Shown: positions 35,543-44,173 of the stretch, piece after piece
Layout: every line of letters begins with the position of its first letter
How positions within the stretch are numbered: the first letter of the stretch is position 1
Assembly (NCBI RefSeq): GCF_001665625.1
Contig: NZ_LZSY01000021.1
Location: 62,001-126,000 of the forward strand
DNA: 64,000 nucleotides
Reading direction: 5' to 3'
DNA from: Mycolicibacterium peregrinum
Lineage (GTDB): Bacteria > Actinomycetota > Actinomycetes > Mycobacteriales > Mycobacteriaceae
The notes under the pieces: model-generated
Databases searched by the model: none
What the model was told of the DNA's origin: nothing
Seen by the model: only the letters and a program-made list of their open reading frames with translations
Program-made: the position numbers and the translations under genes

Positions 35543-36460
35543 ATGAGCGACCACGCCATCCGCAGCGAACTCGGGCAGTTTCTCAAGTCCCGACGGAATG
35601 CGTTGACGCCGGCCGCCGTGGGCCTGCCCGAGGACGGAACACACCGACGTGTCCCGGGACTGCGCCGCGAGGAGGTCGCACAGCTGGCCTCGATCAGCGT
35701 CCAGTACTACACCCGGGTGGAGCAAGGTCGACTCTCAGCGTCCGCGCCCGTTCTCACCGTTCTCGCCGAGGTGCTGCGTCTCGCCGATGACCAGCGCAAC
35801 TATCTGTTCGGACTTGCGGGGAGAAGCAATGCACTTCCACGTCGGGCAGATCAACAAAAGATCCGGCCGCAAACCAGACGACTCCTCGACGCACTGGAAT
35901 TCCCGGCGATCATTCTCGGCCGCCGCATGGACATCTTGGCCTGGAACCCGCTAGCGGCCGCGCTGCTCACCGACTTCTCCCAGATCCCGGCCAAGCAACG
36001 AAACTACGCCCGTCTGGTCTTCTCCGACTCCGAGATGCGATCACGCTACGCAAACTGGGAAAGTGTCGCGCCCGAATGTGTCGCATTCCTGCGCATGGAG
36101 GCAGCGCAAACTCCCAACGATCCGCGCTTGAGCGAACTCGTCGGCGAGCTCTCCATCAACGACGCGCACTTCCGCCGATGGTGGGCCGCGCACAACGTCG
36201 CATCACAGACCAGCGGCATCAAGAAGATCCGCCACCCTCTCGTGGGTGAACTGATTCTGGACTGGGAAACGCTCACCGTCACCACAGACCCCAGCCAACA
36301 GCTCGTCGTCTGGAGCGCAGAACCCGGTACTCCCAGCCACGAAGGCCTGACTTTCCTAGCCTCCTGGGCCGCGCAGGAAGATCAGCAGTCTCACAGCCGC
36401 CCGCCGCTATCTGGGCTATTTTTCAGCGAGCCCGGTCTAGCGGAGGACAACGAGACGTGA
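35543..36460 (+). CDS. XRE-family regulator with MmyB-like ligand-binding domain (305 aa)
   Basis: The N-terminal helix-turn-helix is PGLRREEVAQLASISVQYYTRVEQGR (residues about 38-63, given here in outline), preceded by LGQFLKSRRNALTP. The C-terminal two thirds resemble the MmyB-like PAS-type ligand domain, with ILAWNPLAAALLTDFSQIP and RHPLVGELILDWETLTV. Such regulators bind fatty acids and usually control an adjacent oxidoreductase or hydrolase, here the divergent gene. The message appears leaderless. Confidence 0.87.
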   Translation: MSDHAIRSELGQFLKSRRNALTPAAVGLPEDGTHRRVPGLRREEVAQLASISVQYYTRVEQGRLSASAPVLTVLAEVLRLADDQRNYLFGLAGRSNALPRRADQQKIRPQTRRLLDALEFPAIILGRRMDILAWNPLAAALLTDFSQIPAKQRNYARLVFSDSEMRSRYANWESVAPECVAFLRMEAAQTPNDPRLSELVGELSINDAHFRRWWAAHNVASQTSGIKKIRHPLVGELILDWETLTVTTDPSQQLVVWSAEPGTPSHEGLTFLASWAAQEDQQSHSRPPLSGLFFSEPGLAEDNET

Positions 36461-36556
36461 TCAGCAGATCAGCTTCGTCTTGGACGACACTCGATCTCGG
36501 CGATGCGGAACTAGCGGCCCACAGATGGCACGGAAGACACTGTGAACATGACAGTT

Positions 36557-36565
36557 AGCTCCACC
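36557..36565 (+). other. Partial copy of the ssrA 3' end (possible attachment-site half)
   Basis: AGCTCCACC here equals positions 34178-34186 of ssrA, ending two bases into the CCA. It is followed after nine bases by a strong intrinsic terminator, which ssrA itself lacks at its present 3' side. This fits a 2.4-kb insertion at ssrA that displaced the original flank. A nine-base match is weak evidence alone, and no integrase is present. Confidence 0.35.
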
Positions 36566-36574
36566 GAGAAGATG

Positions 36575-36610
36575 CAGGTCAGGGATCTAATCCCTGACCT
36601 GTTTCTTTTT
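36575..36610 (+). terminator. Intrinsic terminator
   Basis: CAGGTCAGGGA (36575-36585) and TCCCTGACCTG (36591-36601) form a perfect 11-base stem with a five-base loop, followed by TTTCTTTTT. It now ends transcripts from the MmyB-type regulator and may originally have been the ssrA terminator. Confidence 0.9.
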
Positions 36611-36695
36611 CTGTCACCACCCTTTCACCACGCAGTCCGGGCCGGCCGGCCCCACACATGAGTCCACTTGTCCTGGTTACGGGTTAGATTGAGGC

Positions 36696-37670
36696 ATGTT
36701 TTCTCACCGCAAACGTGGCCCTCAGCAGGGCAGTGCGCGGTCAGGTTGTCGCTGGGTCGGGCTTGGCGCTGCTGCACTTCTCACCTCCGGTATCCCACTC
36801 GTCGGTCTGACCGCGCCGCCAATAGCGGCGGCCGCCGACTGCGCCGATGCGGAGGTCGTCTTCGCGCGTGGCACCGACGAGCCGGCCGGTATGGGCCGGG
36901 TCGGCGATGCTCTCGTCGATGCGCTGCGCAAGCAGACCGCCGGCATGAAGATCGACTCCTACGGGGTCAACTACAAGGCCAGCAAGCTGCAGTTGCACGG
37001 CGGCGACGGCGCCAAAGACGCGATTTCCCACATCAAGTCCACGCTGTCCTCCTGTCCCGACACCAAGATCGTGCTGGGCGGTTATTCGCAGGGCGCGAGT
37101 GTGATCAACATCGTGGCCGGCAACCCGCTGGGCAACATCACGTGGGGCGATTCGCTGCCGCGTGAATACGCCGACAACGTCGTGGCGATCACCACCTTCG
37201 GTGACGTGGGCACCCGAACCAAGCAATCGATAGCAACCCAGAGCGCACTGTACGGGTCCAAGGCGATCGACCTGTGCAACCCCATGGATCCGATCTGTCA
37301 CGAGGGCCAGGGCAACGAATGGAGCGGGCACACCGAGGGCTACGTCCCCGTGTACACCACCCAGGCGGCATCATTCATCGCGTCGAAGCTGCTCGCCGGC
37401 TCGGGACAGTCGCTGCCCGGGTACGGTCCCGCGCTGCCGGATTACGGTCAGCTGCCTGAGTTCGGCCAGTTGCCAGGGTCCGGTCCGACGCCGGTGTATG
37501 GCCCACTGCCGGGCACCGGCCCAGACACGTCGCTGCACGGTCCGCAACCGGGGTACGCCCCAGCGCCGGGGTACAGCCCGGCGACACCCGGATACGGAAC
37601 GCAGCCACCCGGGTCCGATTCGTCGACACCCGCGCCGTCCGCACCGCCTGCCGGAATCGGGTGGGTCTAG
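36696..37670 (+). CDS. Secreted cutinase family esterase with Pro/Gly/Tyr repeat tail (324 aa)
   Basis: A signal peptide (basic start, hydrophobic core, ending PIAAAA) precedes a cutinase domain with [15 protein letters not shown], the nucleophile in [11 protein letters not shown], an aspartate in [11 protein letters not shown] and a histidine in WSGHTEGY. The last 100 residues are an unusual low-complexity tail built of short YGxLP/GPxP units. Mycobacterial cutinase-like proteins act as esterases, lipases or phospholipases at the cell surface. The tail may contact the envelope. A terminator follows directly. Confidence 0.9.
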   Translation: MFSHRKRGPQQGSARSGCRWVGLGAAALLTSGIPLVGLTAPPIAAAADCADAEVVFARGTDEPAGMGRVGDALVDALRKQTAGMKIDSYGVNYKASKLQLHGGDGAKDAISHIKSTLSSCPDTKIVLGGYSQGASVINIVAGNPLGNITWGDSLPREYADNVVAITTFGDVGTRTKQSIATQSALYGSKAIDLCNPMDPICHEGQGNEWSGHTEGYVPVYTTQAASFIASKLLAGSGQSLPGYGPALPDYGQLPEFGQLPGSGPTPVYGPLPGTGPDTSLHGPQPGYAPAPGYSPATPGYGTQPPGSDSSTPAPSAPPAGIGWV

Positions 37671-37684
37671 GTAGTCCACGAGGC

Positions 37685-37717
37685 AAGGGCCGCAGAGATG
37701 CGGCCCTTCTTCGTTTT
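37685..37717 (+). terminator. Terminator after the cutinase gene
   Basis: AAGGGCCGCA (37685-37694) and TGCGGCCCTT (37699-37708) pair perfectly around GAGA, followed by CTTCGTTTT. An in-frame ATG of the next frame at 37698 lies inside this hairpin and is not a credible start. Confidence 0.88.
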
Positions 37718-37790
37718 CAGCGCAGAGACGCGTCCCCACCTGCGATCATGGGTAATCGTTCCCTGCGATGAAACGGGGGAGTTGATCGAA

Positions 37791-38525
37791 TTGTCCAGTG
37801 CACAACGCGAGTTCTCGGCGTACGGCCCGTCGCACCTGGTGGTGCTGGCGGTGTTCGTCCTCGGCGCGGTGCTGCTGGTCGTGATCGGCCGGCGGCAGAC
37901 GCAAGCGCAGGCCCGAATCCTTAGCCGTGTCCTGGCGGTTGCGCTCATCGCGGCTTTTCTCGTGGCGTTGGCCTACAAGCTGACCGACCCCACCATCGAC
38001 AACTCGGTGCCGCTCCAGTTGTGCGACCTGGCCGAACTGGCAGCCGCGTATGCCCTGTGGTCGCAACGGCATTGGGCCTTCGTCCTCACCTATTTCTGGG
38101 GCCTGGTCCTGAGTTCACAGGCTTTGATCACGCCGGACATCGGCACGGCAAAAGACGGTGCTCCGGACTTCCCCCATCACCTGTTCCTCACGTTCTTCGC
38201 GCTCCACGTGCTCGTCGTGTGGGCGGCCATCTATCTCACCTGGGGGCGAGGGATGCGACCACGGTGGCGTGACTACCGCTTCGCGGTCATCGCGACGCTC
38301 GCGTGGGGAGCCGTCACCTTCGCCTTCAACGCGATCACCGGGGCCAATTACGGCTACCTCAACAGGAAGCCGCCCACCGCGTCACTGCTGGATGTGCTGG
38401 GCCCCTGGCCGGTGTATCTGCTGGCCGAGGTCGTCATCGTGCTGATCGTGTGGGCGTTGATGACCTGGCCGTGGGAGCGGATGCGGCGTAGCTGTGAGGT
38501 AGCTGTCAGTGGACCCGCGAAGTGA
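37791..38525 (+). CDS. TIGR02206-type (YwaF-like) integral membrane protein (about 244 aa)
   Basis: Hydrophobic helices cover nearly the whole chain, e.g. HLVVLAVFVLGAVLLVVIG and VYLLAEVVIVLIVWALM. Conserved features are LQLCDLAELAAAYAL, HRRW-like polar turns and DFPHHLFLTFFALH, as in TIGR02206/YwaF proteins of unknown function. The start is uncertain: I chose TTG 37791, about nine bases after GGGGGAG. TTG 37782 is possible, while the ATG at 37698 lies in a terminator. Between a cutinase and an mmpL gene it may belong to envelope functions. Confidence 0.7.
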   Translation: MSSAQREFSAYGPSHLVVLAVFVLGAVLLVVIGRRQTQAQARILSRVLAVALIAAFLVALAYKLTDPTIDNSVPLQLCDLAELAAAYALWSQRHWAFVLTYFWGLVLSSQALITPDIGTAKDGAPDFPHHLFLTFFALHVLVVWAAIYLTWGRGMRPRWRDYRFAVIATLAWGAVTFAFNAITGANYGYLNRKPPTASLLDVLGPWPVYLLAEVVIVLIVWALMTWPWERMRRSCEVAVSGPAK

Positions 38526-38557
38526 TTATTGACACTGACACTTTGACAGGCTAGGTA
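38504..38557 (+). promoter_or_regulatory. mmpL promoter with overlapping inverted repeat
   Basis: TTGACA (38529-38534) and TAGGTA (38552-38557) are separated by 17 bases, an excellent sigma-A promoter with a leader of about 70 bases. TGTCAGTG (38504-38511) and CACTGACA (38533-38540) are inverted repeats overlapping the -35, a likely repressor site. The TGACAC unit is also tandemly repeated. Confidence 0.6.
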
Positions 38558-38635
38558 TATTACGCGCGACTGCGAATGTGTATCGCTTGCGACCTGTCCC
38601 ACCGGGCGACAGTGGCCTGATCGAAGGGGCGGGTT

Positions 38636-41521
38636 GTGCAGACCAAGGCAACGGAAACGAGCACGGGACCGGACAGGTCGGGCATCGCCCGCTTCATCCG
38701 CGTGCTGGCCGTGCCGATCCTGCTCGGCTGGGTGGCCCTGACGGTCCTGACGAATGCTCTCGTCCCGCCGCTGGAGAAGGTCGGCGAGGAGCACACCGTC
38801 GGTCTGAGTGCCAGAGACGCTCCGGCGATGATCGCCATGCGCAAGATCGGCAGTGACTTCCAGGAGTTCGATTCCGACAGCAACGCCATGGTGGTGCTGG
38901 AAGGCGAGCAACCCCTGGGCGACGACGCACACCACTACTACGACGGCATCGTCGACAAGCTCGAGGCCGACACCGCCCACGTGCAACATGTGGCCGACTT
39001 CTGGGGCGATCCGCTGACGGCCTCGGGCGCACAGAGCAATGACGGCAAGTCCGCCTACGTCCAGGTCTACCTTCGTGGCAACCAGGGCGAAACGCTGGCC
39101 AACGATTCGGTGGCCGCGGTGCGCGACATCGTCAACCAGTCGTCGCCGCCGGCCGGGATCAAGGTGTACGTGACCGGCGGAGCGCCGCTGGTTTCCGATC
39201 AGCACCACGCGGGCGACAAGAGCGTCGCGCGGGTCACCGCCATCACGCTCGTGGTGATCGCGGTGATGTTGCTGATCGTCTACCGCTCTATCGCCACCAT
39301 GATCCTGGTGCTGCTGATGGTCTTCATGGAGCTCGGTGCGGCCCGCGGCATCGTGGCGTTCCTGGCGCACACCGACATCATCGGTTTGTCCACTTTCGCG
39401 GTCAATCTCCTGACGTTGATGGTCATCGCGGCGGGAACCGACTATGCGATCTTCGCGATCGGTCGCTATCAAGAGGCGCGTGGCGCCGGTGAAGACCGGG
39501 AAACCGCGTACTACACGATGTTCCGCGGTACCTCCCATGTGGTGCTCGGGTCCGGTATGACGATCGCCGGCGCGATGCTGTGTCTGAGCTTCACCCGCCT
39601 GCCGTACTTCCAGACCATGGGAGTGCCATGTGCGGTGGGCACATTCGTCGCGGTGATCGCCGCGCTGACGATGGGCCCGGCAGTCATCGTGATCGGCAGC
39701 CGGTTCGGGCGTTTCGAGCCCAAACGCAGTATCCGGTCGCGCGGCTGGCGCCGGGTCGGCATCGCGGTGGTCCGGTGGCCCGGCCCGATTCTGGCCGCGA
39801 CGCTGGGCCTGGCCCTCATCGGCCTGCTCACGCTGCCGGGTTACAAGACCAATTACGACGCCCGCAAGTACCTACCGTCAGATCTGGCCGCCAATGTCGG
39901 ATATCAGGCTGCCGAACGGCATTTCAGCGCAGCGCGGATGAATCCGGAACTGCTGATGATCGAGACCGACCGCGACCTGCGAAACCCCGCAGACTTCCTC
40001 GTCATCGACAAGATCGCCAAGGGGATCGTCCGGGTCCCCGGAGTCTCCCGGGTGCAGGCCATCACCCGACCCAACGGCCGGCCGATCGAGCACACGTCCA
40101 TCCCGTTCCTGCTCAGCCGCCAGGGCACCACCAACACGATGAACCGGAAGTACAACCAGGACCGGATGGCTGACATGCTGGTTCAGGCCGACGAGATGCA
40201 GAAGACCATCGACACGATGGAGCGGATGTCGCAGCTGACCCTGCAGATGGCCGACATCACCCACTCGATGGTCGCCAAGACCAAGACGATGACTCTCGAC
40301 ATTGCCGAATTGCGGGACCATCTGGGCGATTTCGACGACTTCCTGCGTCCACTGCGCAACTACCTCTACTGGGAACCGCACTGCTCCAGCGTTCCGCTGT
40401 GCTGGTCGGTCCGGGCGATGTTCGACACCCTCGACGGGATCGACCCCCTGACCGACGACGTCCAGGAACTGGTGCCTGACCTCGAGCACCTCGACACGTT
40501 GATGCCGCAGCTGGCCGCGTTGATGCCCGAGCAGATCGAGTCGATGAAGTCCATGAAGACCATGATGCTGACGCAGCGGGCCACCCAGGCCGGCCAGCAG
40601 GATCAGATGGCTGCCATGCAAGAGAATTCGACAGCGATGGGGAAGGCCTTCGACGAGGCGCGCAACGACGATACGTTCTATCTTCCGCCGGAAGCCTTCG
40701 ACAACAAGGACTTCAAGCGCGGCATGAAGAACTTCATCTCACCCGACGGAAAGTCGGTGCGGTTCATCATCAGTCACGAGGGCGATCCCGCGACGCCGGA
40801 GGGCGTCAACCATGTGGAGCCGATCAAGCTGGCGGCCAAGGAAGCACTCAAGGGCACGCCGCTGGAGGGTTCCAAGATCTATCTGGCGGGTACCGCGGCC
40901 ACCTACAAGGACATGAAGGACGGGTCGTTCTACGATCTGATGATCGCCGGAATCGCCGCGGTGTCACTGATTTTCATCATTATGCTGCTGATCACGCGCA
41001 GCGTGGTGGCGGCAGCGGTGATCGTCGGCACGGTGCTGCTGTCGCTCGGCGCTTCATTCGGGCTGTCCGTTCTCGTCTGGCAACACCTCCTCGGCCTGGA
41101 ATTGCACTGGATGGTGTTGGCGATGTCGGTCATCCTGCTGCTGGCAGTCGGGTCCGACTACAACCTGCTGTTGGTGTCCCGCTTCAAGGAAGAGCTGTCC
41201 GGTGGCCTGAAGACCGGCATCATCCGGGCGATGGCGGGCACCGGTTCGGTGGTGACCTCGGCGGGTCTGGTGTTCGCCTTCACTATGGCGTCATTCGCGT
41301 TCAGTGATCTCAAGGTCATGGCGCAGGTGGGCACCACGATCGCGCTCGGCCTGCTGTTCGACACGCTGATCGTGCGGTCGTTCATGACCCCTGCCATTGC
41401 CGCGCTGCTGGGCCGTTGGTTCTGGTGGCCTCAGGTCATCCAGTCGGCAGCGTCGAAGCGACGCCTGGCGTCTCTGCAGCAGGACGGAAACACACAAAGC
41501 GCCTACACAGCCCAGACTTAA
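38636..41521 (+). CDS. MmpL family RND transporter (961 aa)
   Basis: The architecture is typical of MmpL: one N-terminal helix, a periplasmic domain, five helices, a second larger periplasmic domain with a Met/Gln-rich coiled coil (about residues 505-675), and a final helical bundle. The paired proton-relay motifs [15 protein letters not shown] (near 264) and [15 protein letters not shown] (near 838) are intact. It is closest in style to the MmpL4/MmpL5 group that exports siderophores or glycolipids with an MmpS partner, but no mmpS gene is adjacent. The start is GTG. Confidence 0.9.
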   Translation: MQTKATETSTGPDRSGIARFIRVLAVPILLGWVALTVLTNALVPPLEKVGEEHTVGLSARDAPAMIAMRKIGSDFQEFDSDSNAMVVLEGEQPLGDDAHHYYDGIVDKLEADTAHVQHVADFWGDPLTASGAQSNDGKSAYVQVYLRGNQGETLANDSVAAVRDIVNQSSPPAGIKVYVTGGAPLVSDQHHAGDKSVARVTAITLVVIAVMLLIVYRSIATMILVLLMVFMELGAARGIVAFLAHTDIIGLSTFAVNLLTLMVIAAGTDYAIFAIGRYQEARGAGEDRETAYYTMFRGTSHVVLGSGMTIAGAMLCLSFTRLPYFQTMGVPCAVGTFVAVIAALTMGPAVIVIGSRFGRFEPKRSIRSRGWRRVGIAVVRWPGPILAATLGLALIGLLTLPGYKTNYDARKYLPSDLAANVGYQAAERHFSAARMNPELLMIETDRDLRNPADFLVIDKIAKGIVRVPGVSRVQAITRPNGRPIEHTSIPFLLSRQGTTNTMNRKYNQDRMADMLVQADEMQKTIDTMERMSQLTLQMADITHSMVAKTKTMTLDIAELRDHLGDFDDFLRPLRNYLYWEPHCSSVPLCWSVRAMFDTLDGIDPLTDDVQELVPDLEHLDTLMPQLAALMPEQIESMKSMKTMMLTQRATQAGQQDQMAAMQENSTAMGKAFDEARNDDTFYLPPEAFDNKDFKRGMKNFISPDGKSVRFIISHEGDPATPEGVNHVEPIKLAAKEALKGTPLEGSKIYLAGTAATYKDMKDGSFYDLMIAGIAAVSLIFIIMLLITRSVVAAAVIVGTVLLSLGASFGLSVLVWQHLLGLELHWMVLAMSVILLLAVGSDYNLLLVSRFKEELSGGLKTGIIRAMAGTGSVVTSAGLVFAFTMASFAFSDLKVMAQVGTTIALGLLFDTLIVRSFMTPAIAALLGRWFWWPQVIQSAASKRRLASLQQDGNTQSAYTAQT

Positions 41522-41562
41522 TAAGCGGATCTAACGTAATTGGTGGAAGTCGAAATCGAACA

Positions 41563-41631
41563 CGTCCGCCGCCGCCCCCGCCTCCTGCCTACGGGGCTGG
41601 TTGGGGTTATGGCGGATACGGTCCGCCGTCG
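41563..41631 (+). pseudogene. Possible remnant of a Pro/Gly/Tyr-rich coding region
   Basis: In one plus-strand frame seven consecutive proline codons are followed by AYGAGWGYGGYGPPS, a pattern seen in proline/glycine/tyrosine-rich mycobacterial envelope proteins. No start codon or ribosome-binding site precedes it after the mmpL stop at 41521, and the frame closes soon after. It may be a decayed gene end. Chance cannot be excluded in GC-rich DNA. Confidence 0.25.
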
Positions 41632-41687
41632 GTATGTGCCACCGGGCCTTTCCGGTTGGTTCAAGTCTGTAGCTGATCTGCAAACGG

Positions 41688-41730
41688 AACTGCCCACGTG
41701 TGAGCTGAAAGCGCTCGCACGTGGGCAGTT
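41688..41730. terminator. Bidirectional terminator between mmpL and the 32-codon gene
   Basis: Eighteen-base arms (41688-41705 and 41713-41730) pair with a single wobble around a seven-base loop. It lies nine bases after the minus-strand stop at 41739 and 166 bases after mmpL, between the two convergent genes. Confidence 0.85.
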
Positions 41731-41738
41731 TCGCCTAA

Positions 41739-41837
41739 TTACTTCTTGTTGCCGCCGGGCCGTGGAGGTGGCGGCGGCTTGGCCTTCGTGGTGGGCTCGA
41801 ACTTGCCGCCCTTTTTCGGATCGAATGTTCCTGCCAT
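41739..41837 (-). CDS. Small Pro/Lys-rich protein (32 aa)
   Basis: The frame encodes MAGTFDPKKGGKFEPTTKAK, then five prolines and RPGGNKK. GAGAGGG lies six bases before the ATG, and a strong hairpin begins nine bases after the stop. This is the structure of a real monocistronic gene despite its length. The product is strongly basic with no membrane segment. Its role is unknown; nucleic-acid or ribosome contact is possible. A longer frame up to 41948 lacks a comparable start. Confidence 0.65.
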   Translation of the reverse strand: MAGTFDPKKGGKFEPTTKAKPPPPPRPGGNKK

Positions 41838-42108
41838 GGTGATCCCTCTCGCTCGTTTCGATAGTTCCACCACTTCCCACCGTAGTGCGGAACGCTCGCC
41901 CGTGGGGAGTGTTCGTGGGTGCGCCGGGCGGTACCGCGCGGTTGACATCGAATTTCCCGGTCGAAAGCAACACGCCGGGTCGGTTGCGACACGGTCACGG
42001 GACGATACCTATCGGTGCATCACTGGTCACATCGACACCATTGATCACTAACGTCACATCAGCCAACTGTGACGTCATGTCGACGTCCCTGCATTGGGAA
42101 GGTGTGAC

Positions 42109-43548
42109 ATGTCGCGACGTCCTCGAGGTGCTTCGACGATGGCAGCGGCGGCCGCAATAGGACTCGTCGTCGCCGTCGGGGTGGCGCCATCGGCATCGGC
42201 CGAACCCTGCGAAGGCGCCGCTGCGGCCGCGCAACCTCTCCCGAACCAGGCCTTCCAGATTCCCAAGCCGTCCCGGCTCGCCCCGCTCAACCGCCCGATC
42301 GGGCATATGCCCGCCGGGGCCAACGACCGGGCTCCGCTGCCCAAGCTCGGGCAGTTGCCACTGGCCCTTCTGAAGGCGCTGATGCCGAACTCCGGACAGG
42401 TCAGGCAGAAAGCGGCCGTCGTGCCGGCACCCAATCCTGGTGGCGCTCAGCCGGTCCCGAATGCGGCTCAGCCGGCCCCGGTTCCCGCGGCGCCTCAGCC
42501 GGCTCCGGCTCCAGCGGCCCAACCAGCCCCGGGTGCGCCTCCTGGCACGTCGATCGTGGGTTGGGTGACCGGTCCCGACAGCCCCAACCAGACGATCAAA
42601 CGCTTCGCCATCACCGGAACTGACCTCGGAATCATGTGGGACAACGGGGATCCGGTGAACCGGCAGGTGCTGATGGCCTTCGGCGACACCAACGGCTATT
42701 GCGGTATTCCCGGCAAACAGTGGCGGTACAACGCGTTGTTCCGCAGTCAGGACGGATCGCTGTCGAATACCGTCGCCGTGCCCGATGGTGTGGTGGCCAA
42801 CAAGTACTCCGGTTCTCCGGTGTGGCGCCAGGGCATCTCCAAGCAGATCATCAACAGCATCGGCCGGGCGCCAGAGGAGACGGGCATCATCCCGACGGCG
42901 GGAATCTCGGTCGGGCGCAATCAATATCTGAACTTCATGTCGATCCGGAACTGGGACAGTCCCGGCGCGTGGTCGACCAACTTCTCGGCGATCGCGATGT
43001 CGCCGGACAACGGTGAGAACTGGGGTGTGTACCCCGGGACGATCCGGCCGCCCGGCGGAGGCAACGAGAATTTCCAGATGGGTGCGTTCCTCAAACCGGG
43101 TCCCGGTGATCCGTACATCTACACGTTCGGCACGCCGAACGGACGCGGCGGCTCGGCCTATATCGCGCGGGTGGCTCCGGGACTCATCCCGGACCTCACC
43201 AAGTACGAGTACTGGAACGCGGACAACAACGCCTGGGTACCGGGCAACCCGGCCGCGGCGACGCCGGTGATCCCTGGTCCCGTGAGCGAGATGTCGGCCC
43301 AGTACAACACGTATCTCAAGCAGTACCTGGTGCTGTACGGCAACGGGATGAACGATGTGGTGATGCGGACCGCGCCGGCGCCGCAGGGCCCGTGGGGGCC
43401 TGAGCAGTTGATCGCGCCGTCGTCGCAGATCCCTGGCGGCATCTACGCGCCGTATCTGCATCCGTGGTCGACGGGCAAGGAGTTGTACTACAACCTGTCG
43501 CTGTGGTCGGCCTACAACGTCATGCTGATGAAGACCGTGTTGCCCTGA
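42109..43548 (+). CDS. Secreted DUF4185-like protein (479 aa)
   Basis: A signal peptide ending near APSASA precedes a Pro/Ala-rich linker (about residues 90-145) and a C-terminal domain of about 330 residues. That domain has GDTNGYCGIPGKQWRYNAL, MSIRNWDSPGAWSTNFSAIA and YLHPWSTGKELYYNLS, resembling DUF4185 five-bladed-propeller-like proteins of mycobacteria. It is likely exported to the cell wall with carbohydrate-related or unknown function. GAAGG precedes the ATG. The last 29 bases overlap the convergent TetR gene. Confidence 0.78.
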   Translation: MSRRPRGASTMAAAAAIGLVVAVGVAPSASAEPCEGAAAAAQPLPNQAFQIPKPSRLAPLNRPIGHMPAGANDRAPLPKLGQLPLALLKALMPNSGQVRQKAAVVPAPNPGGAQPVPNAAQPAPVPAAPQPAPAPAAQPAPGAPPGTSIVGWVTGPDSPNQTIKRFAITGTDLGIMWDNGDPVNRQVLMAFGDTNGYCGIPGKQWRYNALFRSQDGSLSNTVAVPDGVVANKYSGSPVWRQGISKQIINSIGRAPEETGIIPTAGISVGRNQYLNFMSIRNWDSPGAWSTNFSAIAMSPDNGENWGVYPGTIRPPGGGNENFQMGAFLKPGPGDPYIYTFGTPNGRGGSAYIARVAPGLIPDLTKYEYWNADNNAWVPGNPAAATPVIPGPVSEMSAQYNTYLKQYLVLYGNGMNDVVMRTAPAPQGPWGPEQLIAPSSQIPGGIYAPYLHPWSTGKELYYNLSLWSAYNVMLMKTVLP

Positions 43549-44173
43549 CCCGGCCGTTGACCGGCCTCAGCGGTGCCAGCAGGGCGTCGAGGCCGTACTC
43601 GAACACCGCGTCGTAGTCGGTGGGAGACTGCAGGGCGGCGACGAGCGCCTGATCGGGCCAGTCGGCGGTCCACAGGGACGGATCCTCCTCCTGATGCCGG
43701 GGGCCGCGGACCGCCGAGAACTGCATCACCGCGGACGAGATCACGTGCACCTGCACGGCGCGCAGCACCAGTGCGGCCCGTGTTCCGGTGACATTCAGCT
43801 CTGCCAGTTCGGCGGCGAGCCGCTGTTGTACGGGCAGGAACAAGGTCGGGGTGCGGTCCCGCTCGTGGGCGATCGCCAGTAGATGCTGGTGCCGGATCAG
43901 CAGGCTGCGCTGGTTGCGGGCCAGTGCGGCAATTCGATTCACGGGGCTGTCACCCTGCATGGGCAGGCCGGCCATCTCGGTCAGCAGACGGTCGACCAGA
44001 CTGTCGAAGAGGGCGTCGCGGCCCCCGACGTGCCAGTAGATGGACGTGACGGCCACGCCGATGCGCTCGGCGAGCCCCCGCATCGAGAACGCTTCCACCC
44101 CGTCTTTCTCGATCAGATCGGCTGCCGCATCGAGGATGACGTCGGCGTCGATCGGCTTCGGTTTCGGACTCAT
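43520..44173 (-). CDS. TetR family regulator of the Rieske/amidohydrolase divergon (217 aa)
   Basis: The DNA-binding domain is ILDAAADLIEKDGVEAFSMR followed by LAERIGVAVTSIYWHVGGRDALF. The C-terminal TetR_C-like domain includes ALVLRAVQVHVISSAVMQFS. The gene overlaps the Rieske oxygenase by ATGA, so the regulator is co-transcribed with its likely target and would bind the palindrome at 45537-45565. Its 3' end overlaps the convergent DUF4185-like gene by 29 bases. Confidence 0.87.
   Translation of the reverse strand: MSPKPKPIDADVILDAAADLIEKDGVEAFSMRGLAERIGVAVTSIYWHVGGRDALFDSLVDRLLTEMAGLPMQGDSPVNRIAALARNQRSLLIRHQHLLAIAHERDRTPTLFLPVQQRLAAELAELNVTGTRAALVLRAVQVHVISSAVMQFSAVRGPRHQEEDPSLWTADWPDQALVAALQSPTDYDAVFEYGLDALLAPLRPVNGRVRATRSSSA

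Noticed and set aside
37698-37790. ATG start giving a longer YwaF-like membrane protein
   Set aside because: The ATG lies within the intrinsic terminator of the cutinase gene, and the extra 31 residues do not look like a membrane-protein N-terminus.
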